IMG/VR virus record: IMGVR_UViG_3300048112_000058
Span: 1 to 40,832 of that record
Length of the DNA: 40,832 bases
From: a virus
Strand: one strand, 5' to 3'
Of this stretch, positions 7,647 through 15,498 are shown piece by piece (the stretch's first letter is position 1; the number at the start of each line of letters is the position of its first letter). The translations under genes and the position numbers were made by a program. A model generated the notes under the pieces. The model saw only the letters and a program-made list of their open reading frames with translations. It made no database searches and was not told the DNA's origin.

Positions 7647-10078
7647 AAGAGGTAAAAATAGAAATCAATCAAGCCGCTTTTCCTGATCAGTTTGTTACTG
7701 ACGCACAGAAAGATACGATGGAGTATGGCCTACAGATAGGGCAGGCGATACAGTACGAGTGGTTCAGGAAGGACAATAGTTCATGTAGGTTCTTCAACCA
7801 GTGGGGGGAGTTCAATAGGCTAAGGCTGTATGCCCGTGGTGAGCAGTCTGTGGCTAAGTACAAGAACGAGATTGCGGTAGACGGAGACCTAAGTTACCTT
7901 AACCTAGACTGGACACCTGTTCCAGTTATACCTAAGTTTGTAGACATAGTAGTAAACGGATTAAACGATAGGCTGTTTAAGGTGAAAGCTTTTGCAGAGG
8001 ATGCTATGTCAGCGGAGAAGAGGGATGAGTTTCAGAAAATGATAGAGGGAGAGATGATTGCACGTCCGTTGTTTCAACAGATAGAGCAAGACTTTGACCT
8101 AAACCTTTTTCAGACGGAAGAGTCTGAGCTGCCTGAGAGTGATGAGGAACTTCAGTTATATATGCAGCTTAAATATAAGCCAGCTATAGAGATTGCTGCG
8201 GAGGAGGCTATAGACACCATACTAAACCAGAACCAATACAACGAGATAAGAAAGAGATGCGACTACGACCTTATGACGCTTGGCGTTAGTATGGCAAAGC
8301 ATCAGTTCCTACCAGGACAAGGGGTACAGCTAGATTATGTTGACCCTGCAAACGTTGTGTACAGCTATACAGAAGATCCATACTTTAAGGACTGTTACTA
8401 CTGGGGTGAGGTAAAGACTATACCTATGGCAGAACTTGTTAAGATAGACCCAGACATATCAAACGAGGATATGGATAAGATATCTAAATACAGTCAGTCT
8501 TGGTATAACTACTACAACAACGCCCAGTACTACGAGAACTCTATGTTCCAGCGTGACACAGTCACCCTGCTGTACTTTAACTACAAGACCACACACTCTT
8601 TTGTTTACAAGAAGAAGGAGATGGCAGACGGTAGTTACAAGGTTGTGGCTAAGGACGACCAGTTTAACCCACCCATTGAGATGCAGCAGGAGGGTAAGTT
8701 TGAGAGGGTAGAAAAGAATATAGAGGTATGGTACGATGGTATCATGGTGATGGGTACAAACATTTTATTGAAGTGGGAGTTAGCTGAAAACATGGTAAGA
8801 CCAAAGTCAGCTTCTCAGCATGCACTGCCTAACTATGTTGCGTGTGCGCCAAGGATGTACAAGGGTGTATACGAATCTTTAGTGAGGCGTATGATTCCTT
8901 TTGCAGACCTTATACAGATGACACACTTAAAGATACAGCAGGTAGTTTCTCGTGTTGTACCAGACGGTGTGTTCATAGACGCTGATGGATTAAACGAGGT
9001 AGACTTGGGTACAGGTAACGCTTACAACCCTGAGGATGCACTGAGGCTATACTTCCAGACAGGTTCTGTTGTTGGTAGGTCTTACACCCAAGACGGTGAG
9101 TTTAATAACGCAAGGCAGCCGATACAGCAGCTTACATCAAGCAGTGGGTCAGGTAAGCTACAGATGCTGATAGGTAACTATAATCACTACATGGACATGA
9201 TTAGGACGGTTACTGGATTGAACGAGGCAAGGGATGCTTCAAGCCCTAACCCACAGGCGTTGGTTGGTGTACAGAAGCTCGCTGCACTAAGCTCTAACAC
9301 GGCAACTAGACACATACTTAACAGCAGCTTATATATAACAAAGCGTTTGGCTGAGGGTATTGTTATAAGGACATCAGATATATTGGAGTACTCAAACTTT
9401 AAGAATCAGTTTGCTATGCAGATTGGTAAGTACAACCTAAGGCTGTTAGAAGACCTAAGGGACTTCTACTTGTATGACTTTGGTATATTCCTAGAGATGT
9501 CTCCAGACGAGGAGCAGAAGGCTATGCTTGAGCAGAACATACAGATGGCATTATCCAAGCAGGATATAAACCTTGAGGACGCTATTGACATTAGGGAGAT
9601 ACATAACCTAAAGATGGCTAACCAGCTATTGAAGGTTAAGAGAAAAAGAAAGCAGGAGGCAGAGCAGCAGGCAGTACAGCAGCAGCAACAAGCAGCGGCA
9701 CAGATGCAACAGCAGCAAGTAATGGCACAGTCTCAAGCCGAACAGATGAGGATACAGACAGAGACACAGGCTAAGATGCAGATAAAGCAAGCAGAGGTTG
9801 CTATGGATATTGAGAAGCTAAAGAACGAGGCGCAGCTAAAGGCTCAGTTGATGGAGATTGAGTTCGGCTACCAGATGCAGATGAGGGGCTTAGAACAGCA
9901 GCAGATAGATATGAGGGAGCAGTCAAGGGAGAAGGCTAAGTCTGACAGGATTACTCAGGCTAACACGCAGCAGTCTAAGATGATTGAGCAGAGGAAGAGA
10001 AACCTGCCACCAATAAACTTTGAGTCTAACGAGGACAGTTTAGATGGCTTTGATCTAGCTGAGTTTAACCCAAGGTAG
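7643..10078 (+). CDS. Portal protein
   Basis: An 811-aa protein immediately after TerL, the normal place and size for a podovirus-type portal, the dodecameric ring that forms the DNA channel at the capsid vertex. The N-terminal half has the alpha/beta pattern of portals (FVDIVVNGLNDRLFKV near residue 95; YDLMTLGVSMAKH near 205; DYVDPANVVYSY near 230). Residues 490-600 hold a helical stem or wing region (IGNYNHYMDMIRTVTGLNEARD). From about residue 675 it turns into a long Gln/Lys/Glu-rich helical tail (QQQQQAAAQMQQQQ) likely to form the barrel or contact internal core proteins. The ATG lies within the TerL stop (ATGA). Confidence 0.88.
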   Translation: MKEVKIEINQAAFPDQFVTDAQKDTMEYGLQIGQAIQYEWFRKDNSSCRFFNQWGEFNRLRLYARGEQSVAKYKNEIAVDGDLSYLNLDWTPVPVIPKFVDIVVNGLNDRLFKVKAFAEDAMSAEKRDEFQKMIEGEMIARPLFQQIEQDFDLNLFQTEESELPESDEELQLYMQLKYKPAIEIAAEEAIDTILNQNQYNEIRKRCDYDLMTLGVSMAKHQFLPGQGVQLDYVDPANVVYSYTEDPYFKDCYYWGEVKTIPMAELVKIDPDISNEDMDKISKYSQSWYNYYNNAQYYENSMFQRDTVTLLYFNYKTTHSFVYKKKEMADGSYKVVAKDDQFNPPIEMQQEGKFERVEKNIEVWYDGIMVMGTNILLKWELAENMVRPKSASQHALPNYVACAPRMYKGVYESLVRRMIPFADLIQMTHLKIQQVVSRVVPDGVFIDADGLNEVDLGTGNAYNPEDALRLYFQTGSVVGRSYTQDGEFNNARQPIQQLTSSSGSGKLQMLIGNYNHYMDMIRTVTGLNEARDASSPNPQALVGVQKLAALSSNTATRHILNSSLYITKRLAEGIVIRTSDILEYSNFKNQFAMQIGKYNLRLLEDLRDFYLYDFGIFLEMSPDEEQKAMLEQNIQMALSKQDINLEDAIDIREIHNLKMANQLLKVKRKRKQEAEQQAVQQQQQAAAQMQQQQVMAQSQAEQMRIQTETQAKMQIKQAEVAMDIEKLKNEAQLKAQLMEIEFGYQMQMRGLEQQQIDMREQSREKAKSDRITQANTQQSKMIEQRKRNLPPINFESNEDSLDGFDLAEFNPR

Positions 10079-10105
10079 GCTAAAATATTATTATATAATA
10101 TGTAT

Positions 10106-10113
10106 TAACTTTG
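10106..10113 (+). promoter_or_regulatory. Bacteroidota -7 promoter element TAACTTTG
   Basis: TAACTTTG fits TAnnTTTG and lies in the 51-bp AT-rich gap between portal and scaffold genes, 16 bases before the ATG at 10130. It would give the scaffold and capsid genes their own transcript, matching the high dose these proteins need. A -33 box is not clear in the AT-rich sequence upstream. Confidence 0.6.
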
Positions 10114-10129
10114 TACAAAATTAAATCAA

Positions 10130-11224
10130 ATGAATTTACAAGTAAAAGAAGTTGGTGGAAACCAAGAAAAATCAAAGGCTGAGATAGAGGAGCAGTTACT
10201 TAAGAAACATGAAGAGTCTTTTGCTGACGCAGAGACTGTATCTAGTGAGCCAGAGGTTATAACTAAAGAGCCAGAGGTTACACCTGAGCCATTAACTATA
10301 GATGACGACAGTGTTCTGTCGTATATAAAGGAAAGGTATAACAAGGACATTGATTCAGTTGATCAGTTGTTCGAGACGAGAGAGTCAAACGAGCAGTTGC
10401 CTGATGATGTGTTAAAGTATTTTGAGTATAAGAAAGAGACTGGGCGTGGTATTGAGGACTTTTATAAACTACAAAAGGACTACGATAGCATGGACGAGAA
10501 CTCTATACTAGCTGACTACATGGCTATTCATGAGGAGGGTTTAGATGCGATAGACATCGAGGACTTGATGGATGATAAGTTTGGCTATGATGAGCTTGAT
10601 GACGACAAGGATATCAAGAAGAGACAGCTGGCTAAGAAAAGAGAACTTGCGAAAGCACGTAAGTTTTTTAATGAACAGAAAGATAAATATAAAATTCCTC
10701 TTGAGTCAAGTGGGGGTGGGTTATCTGAAGATCAGAAAGAAAACTTAAGTGCATATCATAAGTATATAAACGAATCTAATTCTGTTGCTGAACAAAATCA
10801 GAAGCGATATGATTACTTCTTAAACCGCACTAAGGAAGTGTTTAACAACGAGTTCAAAGGTTTTGAATTTGAGGTCGGTGAAAAGAAGATTAATTACAAA
10901 CCAGGTACAGCAGAAGAGCTGTATAACAAACAGTCTGACGTAAACAACTTTATAAACAAGTTTGTAGACAAGGAGGGTTTACTGAGCGAGACAAAGGATT
11001 ACCACAGGGCCTTATCGGTTGCTATGAATCCAGAGAAGTTTGCTCAGTTCTTTTATGAACAAGGTGTTGCAGCAGCGGTTGATGACGTTACACGTAAGTC
11101 CAAGAACATAAACATGGATGTACGTAAGTCACCTCAGCTCTCATCAAAAGATGGTTTGAAAATTCGTTCTGTTGGAGACACAAGCAGCGGGAAGGGACTC
11201 AAAATTAGAAGTTTAAAAAAATAA
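10130..11224 (+). CDS. Probable scaffolding / head assembly protein
   Basis: A 364-aa, highly charged protein between portal and major capsid protein, the canonical scaffold position. Residues 1-60 are acidic and probably disordered (repeated 'PEV' and 'EPEVT' units). Residues 60-250 are helical with many Glu, Asp and Lys residues, including a 'KKRQLAKKRELAKARKF' helix, and the C-terminus is basic with a duplicated 'GLKIRS' motif in the last 25 residues. An acidic coiled-coil body with a basic C-terminal hook for the capsid protein is the usual scaffold design. There is no protease motif. The call rests on position and composition, not on detectable family motifs. Confidence 0.6.
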   Translation: MNLQVKEVGGNQEKSKAEIEEQLLKKHEESFADAETVSSEPEVITKEPEVTPEPLTIDDDSVLSYIKERYNKDIDSVDQLFETRESNEQLPDDVLKYFEYKKETGRGIEDFYKLQKDYDSMDENSILADYMAIHEEGLDAIDIEDLMDDKFGYDELDDDKDIKKRQLAKKRELAKARKFFNEQKDKYKIPLESSGGGLSEDQKENLSAYHKYINESNSVAEQNQKRYDYFLNRTKEVFNNEFKGFEFEVGEKKINYKPGTAEELYNKQSDVNNFINKFVDKEGLLSETKDYHRALSVAMNPEKFAQFFYEQGVAAAVDDVTRKSKNINMDVRKSPQLSSKDGLKIRSVGDTSSGKGLKIRSLKK

Positions 11225-11249
11225 TTAACAAAAAAAAAAGTAAAAAATT

Positions 11250-12707
11250 ATGGCAGTAAATGCAACGCCAGGTTTCGACCTGCAGCCATCAGCACAGCAA
11301 GTGCCGTTGGAAAGTAACTATATCACAAACTTTGATTTCTTGAATCAGTATCTACCCGATACTTACGAGAAAGAGTTTGAGAGATATGGAAATAGAAGTG
11401 TATCATCTTTCCTAAGACTAGTGGGAGCAGAGATGCCTTCTAACTCTGACCTTATCAAGTGGGCAGAGCAGGGAAGACTACACGTAAAATACCAAAACTG
11501 TACATCAGGTGCTGCAGCTACAGCTTTAACTGGGGTGTGGACTATTCCTAACAACATCAGTAACTTTAACCCTGCCCTAGCTGGAAGCAATACAGCATCA
11601 TTGAGGGTTGGACAGACGGTAATGATATCCGACAAGACAGCTGGGTCTAACCTAACTAATAAGGGTGTGATCACGGTAGCTCCTACAGCTGGCGCACCAA
11701 ACACGGTAACAATAGCCTACTACGAGGCAGGTGGACAGACAATGGCAGCGGATGTAGCTTGTGATATATTTATCTACGGGTCTGAGTTCAACAAGGGAAC
11801 TGAGGGGATGGTAGGATCTAACGAGTCTGACGACCTAATCTTTGACAACAAGCCAATAATTATCAAGGACAAGTATGCTGTCTCTGGTTCTGATATGGCT
11901 CAGATTGGATGGATTGAGGTATCAGGCGAGGACGGAGTAAGCGGATACCTTTGGTATCTAAAGTCTGAGCATGACACGAGACTACGTTTCGAGGACTACA
12001 TGGAGACTGCAATGATTGAGGCCGTGCCTGCAGAGGCTGCTTCTGGGGCAGGAGACTTCTTCCAAGGTACTGGAGCTGGACTATCACAAGCTAACCTTAA
12101 CGGTTCAGAGGGTGTGTTCTACGTAGTGGGTCAGAGAGGTAACGTGTTTGGTGGAGGTAATCCAACAACGCTTGCTGAGTTTGATTCTATTATACAGAGG
12201 CTAGACAAGCAGGGAGCAATCGAGGAGAACGTTCTCTTCGTGAACAGAAACTTCTCGTTTGATATGGACGACATGTTAGCTGCTCAGAACTCTTACGGGG
12301 CTGGTGGCACTTCATATGGACTGTTTGACAATGACGAGGAGATGGCTTTAAATCTTGGGTTCTCAGGATTCAGGAGAGGCTATGACTTCTATAAGTCTGA
12401 CTGGAAGTATCTTAACGACCCAACAATGAGAGGCGGTCTTGTAGGCGGTGCGATCAACGGAATGTTAGTTCCTGCTGGTTCGACTACAGTATACGACCAG
12501 GTACTAGGAAAGAATGCAAAGCGTCCTTTCTTACACGTTCGTTACAGAGCTTCTGAGACTGAAGACAGACGTTACAAAACTTGGATCACTGGTTCAGCTG
12601 GTGGAGCAAGGACATCTTCTTTGGATGCTATGGAGGTAAACTTCTTGACAGAGAGAGCAGTTTGTGTATTAGGCGCAAACAACTTCTTCTTATTCCAAGA
12701 TGCATAA
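11250..12707 (+). CDS. Major capsid protein
   Basis: A 485-aa protein after the scaffold, followed at once by a strong terminator, as expected for the most abundant virion protein. The N-terminus (MAVNATPGFDLQPSAQ, then a 'NFDFLNQYLPDTYEKEFERY' region) has the helix-rich arm of HK97-fold capsids. Residues about 85-195 form a beta-rich insertion (SLRVGQTVMISD, NTVTIAYYEAGG, CDIFIYGSEFNKG), a probable E-loop or surface domain. The C-terminal half (NVLFVNRNFSFDMDDML to 'RAVCVLGANNFFLFQDA') resembles A- and P-domain strands. The leader is an A-rich tract before the ATG without a clear Shine-Dalgarno, typical of Bacteroidota genes. Confidence 0.85.
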   Translation: MAVNATPGFDLQPSAQQVPLESNYITNFDFLNQYLPDTYEKEFERYGNRSVSSFLRLVGAEMPSNSDLIKWAEQGRLHVKYQNCTSGAAATALTGVWTIPNNISNFNPALAGSNTASLRVGQTVMISDKTAGSNLTNKGVITVAPTAGAPNTVTIAYYEAGGQTMAADVACDIFIYGSEFNKGTEGMVGSNESDDLIFDNKPIIIKDKYAVSGSDMAQIGWIEVSGEDGVSGYLWYLKSEHDTRLRFEDYMETAMIEAVPAEAASGAGDFFQGTGAGLSQANLNGSEGVFYVVGQRGNVFGGGNPTTLAEFDSIIQRLDKQGAIEENVLFVNRNFSFDMDDMLAAQNSYGAGGTSYGLFDNDEEMALNLGFSGFRRGYDFYKSDWKYLNDPTMRGGLVGGAINGMLVPAGSTTVYDQVLGKNAKRPFLHVRYRASETEDRRYKTWITGSAGGARTSSLDAMEVNFLTERAVCVLGANNFFLFQDA

Positions 12708-12721
12708 TAAGTAGTAATATT

Positions 12722-12751
12722 AGGGGAGATGTAAGAGTCTCCCCTTTTTTT
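12722..12751 (+). terminator. Intrinsic terminator after the capsid gene
   Basis: A perfect 8-bp stem, AGGGGAGA at 12722-12729 and TCTCCCCT at 12738-12745, with an 8-base loop, is followed directly by a T run to 12751. It sits 14 bases after the capsid stop and 23 before the next ATG. It should end or attenuate the scaffold-capsid transcript; no promoter word follows, so the next gene probably depends on partial readthrough. Confidence 0.9.
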
Positions 12752-12774
12752 AATTCTAAATTAAATTATATCAA

Positions 12775-13530
12775 ATGAAAAAAACACAAAAGTTTGTAGA
12801 CAAAACTTACAGACTAAAACAAGACCGTGCGCCACTCAGCTATATGTTGTCATCAAGACACTCTAAGAGATCACCTTTGCTACACTTCGATGAGGGTAAG
12901 GGACTTAACAGGCCACTGAGGTATGCGAGAAACCAAAAGAGTCCGTTCGAGGATGAGCAGGATGGTAACGCTATACTAGAGCCTATCGTATTCGAGGATG
13001 GCATGCTATTCGTACCTAAACAAAACCAAGTACTGCAGCAGTTCTTACACTACCACCCGTCTAATGGGAGGGTGTATGAGGTTGTAGATAAGTCAAGGGA
13101 TGCGTCTAAGGAGCTGGAGATGGTAGAGAAGGCTGTTGATGCAATGATTGTTGCAAAGGAATTAAAGGGCGATAAGTTGTTGGCTGTGGCAAGGGTATTG
13201 ATCGGGGTTTCGGTTGACAAGATGTCTACCGCTGAGATCAAGAGGGATGTACTTGTCTATGCAAGAAACAGTCCACATGACTTTATGGAGACCATAAACG
13301 ATCCTATGCTAGACCTGACCAATGATGTTGTTCAGTTCTTTAATAACTCTTACCTGTCGTTTAGGAACTCAGGTAAAGACGTTTACTTTAACTTACCAAA
13401 GAATAAAACTAAGTTACTAACCGTTCCGTTTGGTGAAGACCCCTACTACATTGTGGCTTCATTGTTCCAGACAGATGATGGTATTGAGACTTACAAGCTA
13501 TTAAAGAAACGCTTAAGTAGTAATAGTTAA
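12775..13530 (+). CDS. Virion-region protein of unknown function, 251 aa
   Basis: I do not recognise a named family. The 251-aa protein is basic at the N-terminus (KKTQKFVDKTYRLKQDRAP) with an 'EPIVFEDGMLFVPKQNQVLQ' region near residues 64-83 and 'QFLHYHPSNG' near 84-93. Its mid-part is helical (SKELEMVEKAVDAMIVAKEL) and its C-terminus reads 'LLTVPFGEDPYYIVA' and 'TYKLLKKRL'. It lies between two intrinsic terminators, so it is expressed by readthrough from the capsid transcript or from an unseen promoter. The position suggests a head-completion or late assembly role, inferred only. Confidence 0.6.
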   Translation: MKKTQKFVDKTYRLKQDRAPLSYMLSSRHSKRSPLLHFDEGKGLNRPLRYARNQKSPFEDEQDGNAILEPIVFEDGMLFVPKQNQVLQQFLHYHPSNGRVYEVVDKSRDASKELEMVEKAVDAMIVAKELKGDKLLAVARVLIGVSVDKMSTAEIKRDVLVYARNSPHDFMETINDPMLDLTNDVVQFFNNSYLSFRNSGKDVYFNLPKNKTKLLTVPFGEDPYYIVASLFQTDDGIETYKLLKKRLSSNS

Positions 13531-13540
13531 TAACAAAGAG

Positions 13541-13572
13541 AGAGGCTTAAAAAATTAGGCCTCTTTTTTTTT
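13541..13572 (+). terminator. Intrinsic terminator after the 251-aa gene
   Basis: A 10-bp stem with one G-T wobble, AGAGGCTTAA at 13541-13550 and TTAGGCCTCT at 13555-13564, closes a 4-base AAAA loop and is followed by a run of Ts through 13572. A TATCTTTG promoter word begins three bases after the T run, so one transcription unit ends and the next begins within about 45 bases. Confidence 0.9.
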
Positions 13573-13574
13573 GT

Positions 13575-13582
13575 TATCTTTG
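13575..13582 (+). promoter_or_regulatory. Bacteroidota -7 promoter element TATCTTTG
   Basis: TATCTTTG lies directly behind the terminator, 15 bases before the ATG at 13598. It most likely starts the long neck-tail operon that runs to about 22398. The upstream position where a -33 box would sit is occupied by the terminator stem, and no TTG box is visible there. Confidence 0.65.
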
Positions 13583-13597
13583 TAAAAAAGAATATCG

Positions 13598-14569
13598 ATG
13601 ATAAATTCTGTGAGAAATACAGTGTTAGCTGTACTCAATAAAAACAATTACGGATATCTATCTCCCCAAGACTTTAACTTATACTGCCTACAAGCCCAGA
13701 TGGACTTGTTTGAGGACTACTTTTATCAGTACAACAACTGGATCAACAGAGAAAATAACAGGTCTTCAGGGACTGGTTACGCAGATATAGTAAAGGGACT
13801 AGAGGAGGTTATAGACACGTTTACGGTACTAGCACCCCTACAAAATCAGAGTACGGCTACATTAAATAAAAGCTCGTACCTTCTCCCTACCGCAACACTA
13901 AACGGAAGTGACTACTACCTACTTAACAAGATGTTAGTCTACCAAACGATTAGGGCTACGGGTACTACAACCAGCTTTGCGGTTGGTCAGAACGAGATAC
14001 TAGACACAAACGCTACCTTTGTAACAAGCGGAGTACTTCCAGGAGATGTTGTGGGGTATAGTATTGGGGGTATACCAACAAACACATTAGTGGAGAGCGT
14101 GGTGTCAGAGACACAGCTTCAGGTGGAAAGTACAAATATTATTTCGTCTCCTATAGACTACGCAGTATATAATCCTAATAACTTAAAGGAAGCAGAGAAG
14201 GTAACACAGGCTAAGATAACCTTACTAGATAACTCTATACTAACCAAGCCAACGTTGACATACCCTGCGTATGTTCAGAACGCATTAAGCTCTAAGATAT
14301 ACCCATCTAGTGTATACGAACAGGGGCAGGTATTGGCTCAGTATATTAGGTATCCGTTTGTACCTAGCTGGACTTACTTAGAGACCTCTGGTAACGACCC
14401 TATATTTAATATATCTGATGGACTGTATCAAGACTTTGAGCTACCGCTTTCAGATGAACCTAACTTAGTTAATAAGATATTACAGTATGCGGGAGTAGAA
14501 ATAAGGGAAGCAGATGTTGTACAGTTTGCACAGGGACAGGAAGCATTAGATACACAAGAAACAAGTTAA
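13598..14569 (+). CDS. Neck / connector candidate with inserted beta module
   Basis: A 323-aa protein, first gene of the neck-tail operon. The N-terminal part (INSVRNTVLAVLNKNNYGYL, then FEDYFYQYNNWINREN) is helical. The C-terminal part has 'PTLTYPAYVQN' and 'LYQDFELPLSDEPNLVNKIL' near the end. This arrangement matches, as I recall it, a structural protein conserved at this position in marine podoviruses. Residues 118-195 are the same module found in the 262-aa protein at 3551 (ATFVTSGVLPGD, TNTLV, VSETQLQV, SPIDYAVY) and interrupt an otherwise continuous protein. A head-to-tail connector role is inferred from gene order. The next ATG is one base after the stop. Confidence 0.6.
   Translation: MINSVRNTVLAVLNKNNYGYLSPQDFNLYCLQAQMDLFEDYFYQYNNWINRENNRSSGTGYADIVKGLEEVIDTFTVLAPLQNQSTATLNKSSYLLPTATLNGSDYYLLNKMLVYQTIRATGTTTSFAVGQNEILDTNATFVTSGVLPGDVVGYSIGGIPTNTLVESVVSETQLQVESTNIISSPIDYAVYNPNNLKEAEKVTQAKITLLDNSILTKPTLTYPAYVQNALSSKIYPSSVYEQGQVLAQYIRYPFVPSWTYLETSGNDPIFNISDGLYQDFELPLSDEPNLVNKILQYAGVEIREADVVQFAQGQEALDTQETS
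13949..14182 (+). repeat. Shared structural module, copy B
   Basis: Encodes residues 118-195 of the 323-aa neck candidate and is homologous to 3887-4135. By eye about 42 of 78 aligned residues are identical, and several short DNA stretches match exactly. It starts and ends at corresponding points in both host genes, consistent with insertion of a complete folding unit. Confidence 0.75.
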
Positions 14570-14570
14570 G

Positions 14571-15494
14571 ATGGCATATATAAATCAGTACCAGTACTAC
14601 ACAAACAACGAGGGAAACCCTAACGATGCGAATTGGGGTTCGTACCAGTATGTAACATTAGAGGATATAGTTAATAACTTCATGCTTATATACCAAGGAA
14701 ACCACGAGTTGGTTAACAACCTGAACAGGTTTCAGGTACTGTTCCATGCAAAGCGTGGTATACAGGAGTTAAACTACGATGCACTCAAGGAGATAAAGAT
14801 ACTGCAGCTAGACTTAGACAGTAGCCATAGGTTTGTTTTGCCATCCGACTTTGTGAACTGGGTTAGGATATCTGAGTGGAGGAATGGTGTACTGCGTCCA
14901 CTGACTGAAAACATACAGACAAGCTACGCCAAGGCCTACCTACAAGACAACGAGTCTAACCTACTATTCGACCAAGACGGTAACGTACTAAGCCCTCAGG
15001 ACAGTGAAATAGATCTAGCCCGTATAAGGGGTGGTGCAAGGAGTATATACCTAAACTCAAACAGTGTCTATGACGGGCAGGAGGGATGGAATGTAGAGGG
15101 GTGTTGGTACTTTGACTACCAGGTTGGTGCAAGGTTTGGTCTGAATACAGAGACAGCAAACTCAAACCCTACGTTTAATATAGACAAGAAGGCAGGGGTA
15201 ATAAACTTTAGCTCAGGGAGTAGTATGATGTCAGTGGTATTAGAGTATGTATCTGACGGAATGGAGAACGGAGACGATGCGTCTGTTAGTTTAAATAAGT
15301 TATTTGAGGAGTACATATATGCGTACATACGTTACTCTATTTTAAACGGCAGGCTTGGTGTGCAGGAGTATGTAGTTAACAGGGCAAGGAAAGATAAGTC
15401 ATCACTACTAAGGAACGCAAAATTAAGACTAAGTAACATACACCCTGGCAGGCTTCTGATGAACATGAGGGGCAAGGATAAATGGATAAAATAA
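14571..15494 (+). CDS. Neck / tail-tube adaptor candidate, 307 aa
   Basis: A 307-aa protein following the other neck candidate. Residues 30-120 show an adaptor-like pattern: 'TLEDIVNNFMLIYQG', a helix with 'FHAKRGIQELNYDALKEIK', then 'FVLPSDFVNWVRISEW'. The C-terminus is a basic helical stretch (LLRNAKLRLSNIHPGRLLMN). The early helical part is reminiscent of the gatekeeper or tail tube A proteins (T7 gp11, P22 gp4), but similarity is only in gene order and general shape, so the call is tentative. The stop is 4 bases before the next ATG, within one operon. Confidence 0.55.
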   Translation: MAYINQYQYYTNNEGNPNDANWGSYQYVTLEDIVNNFMLIYQGNHELVNNLNRFQVLFHAKRGIQELNYDALKEIKILQLDLDSSHRFVLPSDFVNWVRISEWRNGVLRPLTENIQTSYAKAYLQDNESNLLFDQDGNVLSPQDSEIDLARIRGGARSIYLNSNSVYDGQEGWNVEGCWYFDYQVGARFGLNTETANSNPTFNIDKKAGVINFSSGSSMMSVVLEYVSDGMENGDDASVSLNKLFEEYIYAYIRYSILNGRLGVQEYVVNRARKDKSSLLRNAKLRLSNIHPGRLLMNMRGKDKWIK

Positions 15495-15498
15495 TAAT

